Source: Streptomyces diacarni
GTDB taxonomy: Bacteria; Actinomycetota; Actinomycetes; Streptomycetales; Streptomycetaceae
Direction: 5' to 3'
Assembly (NCBI RefSeq): GCF_003323715.1
Contig: NZ_QOIN01000047.1
Coordinates: 124,001 to 188,000 of the forward strand
Length of the DNA: 64,000 bases
The notes under the pieces are model-generated. The model ran no database searches and was not told where the DNA came from. It worked only from the letters and a program-made list of their open reading frames with translations. Shown here in pieces: positions 1 through 6,851 of this stretch. Made by a program: the position numbers and the translations under genes. The stretch's first letter is position 1. Each line of letters begins with the position of its first letter.

Positions 1-304
1 CTTCGCCGGGGCGATGCTCTCAGTGGGGCTCACGCTGGCGCAGACAGGGGTGTCGGGGCAGCTCCTCGACGTCGACACGGTGCTGCTGAACACCGCGGGA
101 GTGGCGCTGGCGGCCGGGCTCGTCTTCCCGTTGGTGCGGCGCGGCCTGCGCTCTTGGGGCGACCGCAGCGGAGGAGGCCGCCTGCCGGACGGCGGGCAGC
201 GGTCCGGGACGGCCGAGCGTCGGACCGGCACCGGTGTACGCCTGCGGGAGGAGACCTCCCAGGGGTCGCCCCCGAGAGCCACCAGGGTCGGAATGGCACC
301 GTAG
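1..304 (+). CDS. VanZ-like membrane protein, C-terminal fragment
   Basis: The 5' end lies outside the window; the reading frame is open from base 2 to a TAG at 302-304. The visible residues show two hydrophobic stretches joined by a motif of the form D-V-D-T-V-L-L-N-T-A-G, which resembles the conserved 'D-x-D-D-x-x-x-N-x-x-G' block of VanZ family proteins, followed by a positively charged cytoplasmic end and a low-complexity R/G/S/T tail of about 45 residues. VanZ proteins are small integral membrane proteins, some linked to teicoplanin resistance or cell-envelope functions, but most have no assigned role. The family call rests on this one motif. Confidence 0.5.
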   Translation, partial: FAGAMLSVGLTLAQTGVSGQLLDVDTVLLNTAGVALAAGLVFPLVRRGLRSWGDRSGGGRLPDGGQRSGTAERRTGTGVRLREETSQGSPPRATRVGMAP

Positions 305-377
305 TGCGATGTTCATCCCGTTGGTCCGTTCTATCGTCGGAAGACAGAGAGAGAACGACCGACGAAGGAGCAGCCTC

Positions 378-581
378 ATGCCCGCACTGGCCCGCCCCGA
401 ACAGGGACGCATGATCGGCGGCGTCTGCGCCGCCCTCGCACGGCGCTTCGGCACCACGCCCACCACGGTGCGCGTCCTCTTCCTCGTCTCGTGCCTCCTG
501 CCGGGACCGCAGTGCCTGCTCTACCTGGCACTGTGGGTGCTGCTCCCCAGCGAGCGACAGCACCACAGGTCCGCGTGGTGA
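378..581 (+). CDS. small PspC-domain membrane protein
   Basis: A 67-residue protein. The ATG at 378 is preceded by a good ribosome binding site (GAAGGAG, 364-370). It has the PspC layout: a short polar start, a block of the type G-R-M-I-G-G-V-C-A-A-L-A-R-R-F-G, then a hydrophobic segment (V-R-V-L-F-L-V-S through L-W-V-L-L-P) that should span the membrane once or twice. PspC proteins in other bacteria sense or transmit membrane stress; Streptomyces encodes many short stand-alone versions of unknown role. It stands alone with about 220 bp of non-coding DNA behind it, so no operon partner is evident. Confidence 0.75.
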   Translation: MPALARPEQGRMIGGVCAALARRFGTTPTTVRVLFLVSCLLPGPQCLLYLALWVLLPSERQHHRSAW

Positions 582-638
582 CCCTGCCGCGTCGCACGGC
601 AGCCTCCGACGGATCCGAGGACAGCCCCCCGCACGCAC

Positions 639-674
639 GGTGACGACGCGGGTGACGACGCGGGTGACGATGTG
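639..674. repeat. three tandem 12-bp repeats
   Basis: Two perfect copies of GGTGACGACGCG (639-650, 651-662) and a third diverged copy, GGTGACGATGTG (663-674), lie between the PspC-like gene and the CPBP protease operon, upstream of the inverted repeat at 724-749. They could be direct-repeat binding sites for a regulator, or slippage in GC-rich DNA. Confidence 0.6.
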
Positions 675-723
675 GCCTGGCGCGCGGGTGTCCGGCACCA
701 GGCCAGTCGACCACCGGTCGCCG

Positions 724-749
724 CAGGGGTGTACCTGGATACACCCCTG
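724..749. promoter_or_regulatory. perfect 10-bp inverted repeat upstream of the CPBP/two-component operon
   Basis: Arms CAGGGGTGTA (724-733) and TACACCCCTG (740-749) are perfect reverse complements around a 6-nt spacer, 54 bp before the ATG at 803. There is no T-run and the downstream gene starts close by, so an operator is more likely than a terminator. The LuxR-type regulator encoded two genes downstream is the obvious candidate ligand (inference). Confidence 0.5.
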
Positions 750-802
750 TTCGGCAATCAACTGCAGTGGCGTCCACCGGACGCGGCGGCATCGTCGGTG
801 CC

Positions 803-1609
803 ATGCGAAAAAGATCCCTCGACCTCACAGCGATGGCCGTGTACGTGGCCGTCGCGTTTTCGGCGGCCGGCGTGCTGGGGGCCGTGCAGCCCCTGACGCG
901 GATACCCGGCGAAGTCGTTCAGCTGACGCAGTTCGGCCCCGCTCTCGGTGTGGGTGTCGTCGCGCTGCTGTGGCCCGGGCGGCTGCGGGAGGTGCTCGCG
1001 GGGACCGGGCCGGCTCGGGCCCGCGGGGCGCTGCTGCTCGCCACCGCGCCGGTGATCATCGTCGTGAGCGCTGCGCTCCACGCGGCGCTGACCGGTGAGG
1101 CCGGACTCGCGCGGCCCGAAGCGCCGTTCGCACTGATCGCCGCGGCGCAGTTGCTCGGGGCGTGCGGTGAGGAGATCGGATGGCGCTGTCTGCTGCAGCC
1201 GTTGCTGCGCACCCGGTTCGGCCCCCTGGGCGCCTCGGTGACGGTAGGCATCGTGTGGGGCGTCTGGCACGTGCAGATCTTCGCGCGGCACCCGGTGTAC
1301 GCGGTGTCCTTCCTGGTGGCGGCGGTTTCCATGTCGGTGGTGCTGGGCCTGGCCCTCGATCTGGCGGGAAGCTCGCGGCTGCTGCTCGCCGGAGGTTTTC
1401 ACGCGCTGATCAACCTCGGCATGCTGCTGTGTATGGACGAGGAGTCCGGCGCGGTGCTCCCCATGGTGGTCTTCGGCTCTTCGTGTCTGCTGGCCGCGGC
1501 CGTGTGGGCGTGGACAACCGCTCGTGCGGCGCGGTCGGCTGCTTCTGGGGCGCAGTCGGCCGCGTCCGTACGGGCTAGGCTGCCGGTGATCATGAGAGAT
1601 GTTCGATAA
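803..1609 (+). CDS. CPBP family intramembrane metalloprotease
   Basis: A 268-residue, strongly hydrophobic protein with about seven or eight membrane segments. The family motifs are present: E-E-I-G-W-R (glutamates 123-124), a W-G-V-W-H block and a later G-G-F-H-A-L-I-N block, which in CPBP (Abi/Rce1-type) proteases supply the glutamate and histidine catalytic residues inside the membrane. Substrates are unknown; homologues act in protein maturation, bacteriocin self-immunity or signalling. An in-frame GTG at 767 would add 12 residues, but the ATG at 803 begins directly before the hydrophobic region and leaves the inverted repeat at 724-749 non-coding. The last 11 bp overlap the histidine kinase gene, so the two are translationally coupled. 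Confidence 0.8.
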   Translation: MRKRSLDLTAMAVYVAVAFSAAGVLGAVQPLTRIPGEVVQLTQFGPALGVGVVALLWPGRLREVLAGTGPARARGALLLATAPVIIVVSAALHAALTGEAGLARPEAPFALIAAAQLLGACGEEIGWRCLLQPLLRTRFGPLGASVTVGIVWGVWHVQIFARHPVYAVSFLVAAVSMSVVLGLALDLAGSSRLLLAGGFHALINLGMLLCMDEESGAVLPMVVFGSSCLLAAAVWAWTTARAARSAASGAQSAASVRARLPVIMRDVR

Positions 1610-2876
1610 GCCGCGCGCGCTCGTCTCCCGCGCCGGTACGGCCCTCGGCCGGTGCCAGGTGGCCGGGCTGCACGCCGTCGCGGTGTGGGTGACCGGCGCG
1701 CTGGTGGTGTCCGCCCTCCTGCTGCTGCCCGTGGGGGCCGGTCTGTGGCTCCTGCCGCCGACCGCACGCCGGCTGCGGGCACTGTCCGACCGCTCCAGGA
1801 CCCGTGCCGCCAAGTGGACGGGCCTCCACGTCAGCGGCCCCGAGCCCCCGCACGGCGACGTCCCGGCCCGCGACGCCCGCGCGCGAGCGAGGGCGGTGCT
1901 CGCCGACGAGGGGTTCTGGCGCGACCTGGCGTGGGCCTGGGTGGAGCCGCTCGTCGGCGGGTTGCTGGTCGCGGTGCCGCTCGCCCTGGTCGAGTACGGC
2001 GCGTTCGGGGTGTTGGTGCAGCCGTTCATCTGGCGGCTTCTCGGCGACGGCAACTGGTACGCGTTCGTTCCCGTACACGACTCGTCGACGGTGTTCGCCG
2101 CGCTGGCGCTCGGCCTGGCCCTGATGGCCGCGGGGCTGCTGATGGCCCCCGCCGTACTGCGGCTCCACGCCAGGACGGGCCGGCCGTTGCTCTCCGCCTC
2201 CCGCGGCGCCCGGCTCGCCCGGCGGGTCGAGCACCTGGCGGACACCCGGGCCAGGGCGGTGGACACCTTGTCGGCCGAACTGCGGCGCATCGAGCGGGAT
2301 CTGCACGACGGCGCGCAGGCCCGGCTGGTCGCCCTCGGGATGACGGTCGACCGGGCGACCCGGCTGCTGGAGACGGACCCGGGTGCGGCGCGCGAACTGC
2401 TGCTGGACGTGCGCACCACCTCCGAGCAGGCCCTGGCGGATCTGCGTGCCCTCGTCCACGGCATCCACCCGCCGATCCTCACCGACCGGGGTCTCGGTGA
2501 CGCCATCCGCTCGCTGGCTCTCGACAGCTTCCTCGACGCCCACGTCGAGGCCCGGCTGCCGGGCCGCTTCGCGGCGCCGGTCGAGTCGGCCGCCTACTTC
2601 GCGGTGAGCGAGGCGCTCGCCAACGCCGCGAAGCACTCCGCCGCACGTGAGGTCCGCATCGTGCTGACGCACGCCGGCGGCCTGCTGCGCGCCACGGTCA
2701 CCGACGACGGCCGCGGAGGTGCCGATCCGTCCCGTGGCACCGGCCTCCTCGGCGTACGCAGGCGGTTGGACACTTTCGACGGCACCCTCACCCTGCACAG
2801 CCCGCACGGCGGGCCGACCACGCTGACGATGGAGATTCCGTGCGCATTGTCCTCGCCGAAGACCTCTTCCTGCTGA
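1599..2876 (+). CDS. sensor histidine kinase (HisKA_3/HATPase type)
   Basis: A 425-residue kinase. The first ~200 residues hold about four membrane segments in two hairpins and form a putative sensor domain. The HisKA_3 dimerisation domain follows, with the phospho-acceptor in R-D-L-H-D-G-A-Q (His236), then the ATPase domain with an N-box (A-L-A-N-A-A-K-H-S) and a G-box (D-D-G-R-G-G ... G-T-G-L-L-G-V-R-R-R). This is the NarX/DesK-like class that partners LuxR-type regulators, and its regulator overlaps its 3' end by 37 bp. The ATG at 1599 lies inside the end of the CPBP gene. Three overlapping genes imply one transcript, so the protease probably belongs to the signalling pathway, as sensor accessory or target (inference). 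Confidence 0.92.
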   Translation: MFDKPRALVSRAGTALGRCQVAGLHAVAVWVTGALVVSALLLLPVGAGLWLLPPTARRLRALSDRSRTRAAKWTGLHVSGPEPPHGDVPARDARARARAVLADEGFWRDLAWAWVEPLVGGLLVAVPLALVEYGAFGVLVQPFIWRLLGDGNWYAFVPVHDSSTVFAALALGLALMAAGLLMAPAVLRLHARTGRPLLSASRGARLARRVEHLADTRARAVDTLSAELRRIERDLHDGAQARLVALGMTVDRATRLLETDPGAARELLLDVRTTSEQALADLRALVHGIHPPILTDRGLGDAIRSLALDSFLDAHVEARLPGRFAAPVESAAYFAVSEALANAAKHSAAREVRIVLTHAGGLLRATVTDDGRGGADPSRGTGLLGVRRRLDTFDGTLTLHSPHGGPTTLTMEIPCALSSPKTSSC

Positions 2877-3490
2877 GGGACGGGCTCGTCCGCACACTGC
2901 AGGAGTACGGCAACGAGGTCGTCGCGGTGGACAACGGCCCGTCGCTGCTGCGCGCGCTGCTCGACGCGTCGGATGCCGCACCGGATCTCGCCGTCGTCGA
3001 TGTGCGCCTCCCGCCGACCTACACCGACGAGGGGCTGCGGGCCGCCCTCGAAGCCCGTCGGCAACGGCCCGCTCTGCCCGTTCTCGTCCTCTCGCAGTAC
3101 GTCGAGACGCTGTACGCCAAGGAGCTGCTCGCCGGAGGCGAGGGCGCCGTCGGCTACCTGCTCAAGGACCGGGTCACCCGCACCGAGCAGTTCGTCGACG
3201 CGGTCCTGCGGGTCGCCGCCGGAGGGACGGTGATGGACCCCCAGGTCGTCTCCCGGTTGCTGTCCCGCAGCGACGCCCGCGGCACCATCGGCACGCTCAC
3301 GCCCCGCGAACGCGAGATCCTCGCGCTGATGGCCGAGGGCCGGTCGAACACCGCCGTCGCCGCCTGTCTGCATCTGAGCGACAGCGCGGTCGCCAAGCAC
3401 ATCGCGAGCATCTTCACCAAGCTCGCGATCAGCCCGTCGGCGGATGCCAACCGCCGGGTGCTGGCTGTGCTCGCCTACCTCGGGCACTGA
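2840..3490 (+). CDS. LuxR/NarL-family response regulator
   Basis: A 216-residue two-domain regulator. The receiver domain (residues 1-120) has the acidic pocket (L-A-E-D), the phospho-acceptor Asp54 in V-V-D-V-R-L, and the conserved lysine in Y-L-L-K-D. The C-terminal HTH (residues ~145-205) begins with L-T-P-R-E-R-E-I-L-A-L-M-A-E-G and ends with the recognition-helix region V-A-K-H-I-A-S-I-F-T-K-L. The GTG start at 2840 lies inside the kinase gene, giving tight 1:1 coupling. A strong hairpin follows at 3534-3570. Targets may include its own operon through the inverted repeat at 724-749 (inference). Confidence 0.93.
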   Translation: MRIVLAEDLFLLRDGLVRTLQEYGNEVVAVDNGPSLLRALLDASDAAPDLAVVDVRLPPTYTDEGLRAALEARRQRPALPVLVLSQYVETLYAKELLAGGEGAVGYLLKDRVTRTEQFVDAVLRVAAGGTVMDPQVVSRLLSRSDARGTIGTLTPREREILALMAEGRSNTAVAACLHLSDSAVAKHIASIFTKLAISPSADANRRVLAVLAYLGH

Positions 3491-3533
3491 CCGCCGGGGG
3501 ACGGGCTGTTCGCCGCGCGAAGGGGGAACGAAA

Positions 3534-3570
3534 AGGGGCTGCGTCACCCGTCGCGGGTGACGCAGCCCCT
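3534..3570. terminator. bidirectional terminator, perfect 17-bp stem
   Basis: Arms AGGGGCTGCGTCACCCG (3534-3550) and CGGGTGACGCAGCCCCT (3554-3570) pair perfectly around a 3-nt loop, preceded by an A-run (GAAAAG). It lies between the convergent response-regulator gene (+) and the small secreted protein gene (-), so it can serve both. Confidence 0.85.
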
Positions 3571-3649
3571 CCGCCGTGGAGAGCCCCTTCGGGGCGCCGC
3601 CGTCGTCGGCCCGGCAGCCTGCCTCAGCGGCGGCCACCGCCGCGCTGCG

Positions 3650-4045
3650 TCAGTGGGAGCCGCCCACCGGGAGGGCCTTGCCGAGGGGCAGGCCGCCGAG
3701 CATGCCGCCGCCGGGGGCCGAGCTCTTGCCCTCGGTGGACTTCTGCGCGTTGTCGGCCACCGTCTCGGTCGCGTCCAGCGGGGTACCCGTCAGGGCCCCG
3801 GACAGCGCCTGCTGGGCGACGCCCACCGGTTGGGACAGCCCGCCCGGCAGGCCCTGGGTGGCCTCCCGGAGCGGAAGGTCGCCCACGGTCTTGCCCGCGG
3901 TCTCGGCGACCGGACCGAGGGCCTTGCCTGCGGGCGCGCCGCCGAGCATGTCGGTGGGGGCGGCGGAGGCGGAACCCGCGCCGGCCACGACGGCGGCCGC
4001 ACCCAGCGCGGCGACGCCCAGCGTCTTCTTGGCTACCTGCTTCAT
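3650..4045 (-). CDS. small secreted protein of unknown function
   Basis: 131 residues beginning M-K-Q-V-A-K-K-T-L, a typical Sec signal peptide: basic n-region, alanine-rich h-region, cleavage expected after the S-A-S-A-A segment near residue 28. The mature part is about 100 residues, rich in Ala, Gly, Pro and Leu, with an internal near-repeat: M-L-G-G-A-P-A-G-K-A-L-G-P-V early and M-L-G-G-L-P-L-G-K-A-L-P-V-G at the end. No cysteine, lipobox or sorting signal was seen, so it is probably released or loosely wall-bound. Small proteins of this kind are common in Streptomyces. Function unknown. Confidence 0.7.
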   Translation of the reverse strand: MKQVAKKTLGVAALGAAAVVAGAGSASAAPTDMLGGAPAGKALGPVAETAGKTVGDLPLREATQGLPGGLSQPVGVAQQALSGALTGTPLDATETVADNAQKSTEGKSSAPGGGMLGGLPLGKALPVGGSH

Positions 4046-4236
4046 CAGTGTCTACGTCCTCGGAGTGGGGGCTTTGAGCAGCTCGAACAGGGCTTGAGTG
4101 CCCCGGTGCGGGGCTCCAGCGGCCCGGGGGCCTGAGCAGCCCGGCGAACGTAGCCAGGAATTCCGAGGAGTCGCAAACACGCGGGCGACGCCGTAAGTCG
4201 CCGTCGAGACGGGATCCGCGGCGGGGCGCCCGACGC

Positions 4237-4276
4237 CTTCCGCCGCCGCCCGCGGGGCGCGGGGCGGCGGCGGAAG
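4237..4276 (-). terminator. hairpin terminator behind adenosine deaminase
   Basis: A perfect 15-bp stem (CTTCCGCCGCCGCCC at 4237-4251 with its complement at 4262-4276) and a 10-nt loop, just past the stop codon of the deaminase gene (4293) on the minus strand. It has no U-run, as is usual in Streptomyces. Confidence 0.65.
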
Positions 4277-4292
4277 CGCTGGTCACCGGGCG

Positions 4293-5456
4293 TCAGACCG
4301 CGGCGGTGGGGAAGAGCCACTCCGCCTTGAGGGCCGCGTATCCCGGCTTGACGACGTCGTTGATCATGGCGAGACGTTCATCGAAAGGAATGAACGCCGA
4401 CTTCATGGCATTGACGGTGAACCACTGCATGTCGTCCAGCGTGTAGCGGAACGTCCGCACGAGGTGCTCGAACTCGTTGCTCATGCTCGTGCCGCTCATG
4501 AGCCTGTTGTCCGTGTTGACCGTCGCGCGGAAGTGGAGCCGGCGCAGCAGCCCGATGGGGTGCTCGGCGTACGAAGACGCCGCGCCCGTCTGCAGGTTGG
4601 AGGAGGGGCACAGCTCCAGCGGGATCCGCTTGTCGCGCACGTACGCCGCGAGGCGGCCGAGCTTGACGTCTCCCCCGTCGCCGACCTGGATGTCGTCGAT
4701 GATGCGCATCCCGTGCCCGAGCCGGTCGGCGCCGCACCACTGGAGGGCCTGCCAGATCGAGGGGAGCCCGAACGCCTCGCCCGCGTGGATGGTGAAGTGG
4801 TTGTTCTCGCGCTTGAGGTACTCGAACGCGTCCAGGTGCCGGGTGGGCGGGTGGCCCGCCTCCGCGCCCGCGATGTCGAAGCCGACCACACCCAGGTCGC
4901 GGTAGCGGTTGGCCAGCTCCGCGATCTCCAGCGCCCGGGCCGCGTGCCGCATCGCCGTCAGCAGCGCGCCGACCCGGATGCGGTGGCCCGCGGCGCGCGC
5001 CAGCCGTTCGCCCTCGCGGAAGCCCTCGTCGACCGCCTCGACGACCTGCTCCAGCGTCAGGCCGCCCAGCAGGTGCTGTTCGGGCGCGTAGCGGACCTCG
5101 GCATAGACGACTCCGTCGGCGGCCAGGTCCTGCGCGCACTCCGAGGCGACGCGGAAGAGCGCGTCGCGGGTCTGCATCACGCCGACCGTGTGCGAGAACG
5201 TCTCCAGATAGCGCTCGAGGGAGCCCGAGTCGGCGGACTCGCGGAACCAGCTCTCCAGCCGTCCCGCGTCGGTCTCCGGCAGCGCGTCGTAACCGGCCTC
5301 GCGGGCCAGTTCGACGATGGTCGCGGGGCGCAGCCCGCCGTCGAGGTGATCGTGGAGCAGAACCTTCGGTGCGCGGCTGATCTGCTCCGCGGTGGGGACG
5401 ACACCCCCGGGGACGACTCCCTGGGGGACGGTGCTCTCGGATTCGCTTACCATCAC
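4293..5456 (-). CDS. add: adenosine deaminase
   Basis: A 387-residue protein with the metal-dependent deaminase signatures in order: L-L-H-D-H-L-D-G (zinc histidines, residue ~35), the H-A-G-E block with the catalytic glutamate, C-P-S-S-N-L-Q-T-G, and the T-V-N-T-D-N block with the zinc-binding aspartate. It hydrolyses adenosine or deoxyadenosine to inosine or deoxyinosine plus ammonia in the cytoplasm. The ATG at 5456 follows a good Shine-Dalgarno sequence (GTAGGAG) that overlaps the palindrome at 5470-5481. That palindrome recurs in part before the nucleoside-uptake lipoprotein gene 24 kb away, suggesting shared control of purine nucleoside salvage. Length and motifs are normal for the family. 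Confidence 0.95.
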   Translation of the reverse strand: MMVSESESTVPQGVVPGGVVPTAEQISRAPKVLLHDHLDGGLRPATIVELAREAGYDALPETDAGRLESWFRESADSGSLERYLETFSHTVGVMQTRDALFRVASECAQDLAADGVVYAEVRYAPEQHLLGGLTLEQVVEAVDEGFREGERLARAAGHRIRVGALLTAMRHAARALEIAELANRYRDLGVVGFDIAGAEAGHPPTRHLDAFEYLKRENNHFTIHAGEAFGLPSIWQALQWCGADRLGHGMRIIDDIQVGDGGDVKLGRLAAYVRDKRIPLELCPSSNLQTGAASSYAEHPIGLLRRLHFRATVNTDNRLMSGTSMSNEFEHLVRTFRYTLDDMQWFTVNAMKSAFIPFDERLAMINDVVKPGYAALKAEWLFPTAAV

Positions 5457-5469
5457 GGCACTCTAGCTC

Positions 5470-5481
5470 CTACGCGCGTAG
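5470..5481. promoter_or_regulatory. palindrome CTACGCGCGTAG overlapping the add ribosome-binding region
   Basis: A perfect 12-bp palindrome 13-25 bp upstream of the deaminase start. On the minus strand it reads TTCTACGCGCGTAGGAG, so the Shine-Dalgarno GTAGGAG is part of it. The same 11 bases TCTACGCGCGT occur at 29486-29496 before the nucleoside transporter lipoprotein gene. Position and symmetry suit a repressor operator (inference). Confidence 0.55.
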
Positions 5482-5786
5482 AACGCATGGGGAACGAGGG
5501 AGCGTTTTCGGGGTGGTCCGGTTCCGTGCGCTCGCCTGGCCCCGGGCGGGGGGCTACGGGTGATCCGCGTGCGGGCAACCCGTGCGCGTGGCGCCCGTGT
5601 GCGTGCACCGCGTGTGCGGAACCCGTGTGTGCGGAACACGTGCGTGCGGAACACGTGCGTGCGGAACCCGTGGTTCCGGGCCTTCGGGGCGTTCAGGACC
5701 CTCGTTCCCCGGGGTTTCCACGCGGTTTCCCCACTCCCTTGCGTCAACTCCCTTCCCTCCGCGCGGCGGCGTGCCATTGTTGCGCC
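5482..5786. other. intergenic region between divergent add and alpha/beta hydrolase genes
   Basis: With the operator just before it, this makes about 330 bp without a convincing gene. It holds the add promoter side and a block of GTGCGGAA-rich tandem repeats in the middle. A T/C-rich stretch (about 5700-5780) precedes the hydrolase start. Neither -35/-10 pair could be assigned confidently. Confidence 0.5.
5612..5671. repeat. four 15-bp tandem repeats (GTGCGGAACACGT family)
   Basis: Four contiguous copies with strict 15-bp period: GTGTGCGGAACCCGT (5612-5626), GTGTGCGGAACACGT (5627-5641), GCGTGCGGAACACGT (5642-5656), GCGTGCGGAACCCGT (5657-5671). They differ only at the second base and one central base. 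More degenerate units precede them from about 5565. No replication or partition gene is nearby, so a regulatory or slippage-derived array is more likely than an origin. Confidence 0.75.
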
Positions 5787-6821
5787 ATGGCTCAGCGAGC
5801 GTTGCCCGAGAGGGAAGCACGCCTGGGACGGCCCCACGGGGCCGTGGGGCAGGCACCGCACGCCGTCGTGCTCGTCCTGCCGGGCGACAGCGGCGGCGCG
5901 CTCCGCGGCTCCGCGCTGGCGGCGGCCGCCGCGCTGCCGCTGGCGCGCCGTCTGGGGCGCGCCGGAACGCGGGACGATCCGCTGACCGCGCACGTCGTCC
6001 ACTACCGCGCCGCTGCCACCCGCCGGGACGCGGCTGAGGGCCCGTCGTCCGACGCGCCCGGGGGCGCGCGCTCCGCCCCGGGCGCCGGGGGCGCGGGAGC
6101 CGACTCCGTGGAGAGCGGCGTCGAGGCCCCTGGCGGCGCCGAGGCCCGGAGAGACGTCGAGGCCCCGGGGGCAGGCGGTGTCGAGGACATCGGAAAGCCC
6201 GGTCCGCGCGCCGACGCGCCCCCCGGCGAGGCGGCGGGCGACGGTGCCGGGGCTCTCGGTGAGGCCCTGACCGCCACGGACAGTCGGGCCCGGCGCATCG
6301 GGTGCGCGTACGCCGAGGACGCCGAGTGGGCCGTCGAAGAGGTCGTACGCCGGTACGGTGACGTTCCCGTCTGCCTGGTCGGCAGAGGCGTCGGCGGGCG
6401 TGCGGCGCTGCGCGCCGCCGGCCATCCCGCGGTGGTCTCCGTCGTGGCGCTCGGTCCCGTGCTGGACGGCGCCGACGGTGCGGACGGCACGGACGACGCG
6501 GAGCCCGTACGGCATCTGCGCGGCCGTCACGTACTGCTCGTGCACGGCACCAACGACGCGCGGAGCGACCCGGAACTGTCCTTCCGTTTCGCCGAGCGCG
6601 CCAAGAAGGTCAACGCCCGGGTGTGCCGGTTCGAGGTGCACACGGACGGACACGGGCTGCGCGGCTACGCGGCCGAGGTCTCCGCGCTCACCCGGGACTT
6701 CGTCCTCGGCACCCTGTGTGCCCGCGACCTGTGCCGGCCCCTGACCGACGCCCTGGCGGCTCCCCCGCCCCTGGGCCTGCGGATGCCGCTGGCGAGCGGC
6801 TTCGGCAAGAGTTTGCGGTAG
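5787..6821 (+). CDS. alpha/beta-hydrolase-like protein with low-complexity insertion
   Basis: 344 residues from the ATG at 5787; the frame stays open far upstream, but that part is antisense to add. The N-terminal ~65 residues (V-L-V-L-P-G-D-S-G-G) and the C-terminal half (V-C-L-V-G-R-G-V-G-G-R-A-A-L near the nucleophile-elbow position, L-V-H-G-T-N-D, and a late H-T-D-G-H-G histidine block) fit an alpha/beta-hydrolase core. The elbow reads G-R-G-V-G-G, so the usual nucleophile serine is not in its place and the protein may not be a hydrolase. About 85 residues of A/G/E/D/P-rich sequence (residues ~75-160) interrupt the core. The start has no strong Shine-Dalgarno sequence. Substrate unknown. 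Confidence 0.6.
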   Translation: MAQRALPEREARLGRPHGAVGQAPHAVVLVLPGDSGGALRGSALAAAAALPLARRLGRAGTRDDPLTAHVVHYRAAATRRDAAEGPSSDAPGGARSAPGAGGAGADSVESGVEAPGGAEARRDVEAPGAGGVEDIGKPGPRADAPPGEAAGDGAGALGEALTATDSRARRIGCAYAEDAEWAVEEVVRRYGDVPVCLVGRGVGGRAALRAAGHPAVVSVVALGPVLDGADGADGTDDAEPVRHLRGRHVLLVHGTNDARSDPELSFRFAERAKKVNARVCRFEVHTDGHGLRGYAAEVSALTRDFVLGTLCARDLCRPLTDALAAPPPLGLRMPLASGFGKSLR

Positions 6822-6851
6822 CTCGTGCGCGGGCGCGCCAGGCGTCGCGGG

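Noticed and set aside
758..2506. A 582-codon open frame antisense to the CPBP and kinase genes
   Set aside because: Its residues are R/S/A/P-rich without motifs, and the sense strand carries three genes with clear motifs. Long antisense frames are usual at this GC content.
5565..5671. Iteron-like array suggesting a replication origin
   Set aside because: No replication or partition gene is near and the unit matches no known origin box; only the tandem array itself is supported.
5612..5671. Possible CRISPR array
   Set aside because: Units are 15 bp and directly adjacent, with no spacers and no cas genes.
4464..5786. Upstream extension of the alpha/beta-hydrolase frame across add
   Set aside because: The first ~440 residues are antisense to the well-supported deaminase gene and look like translation noise; the real gene starts near 5787.
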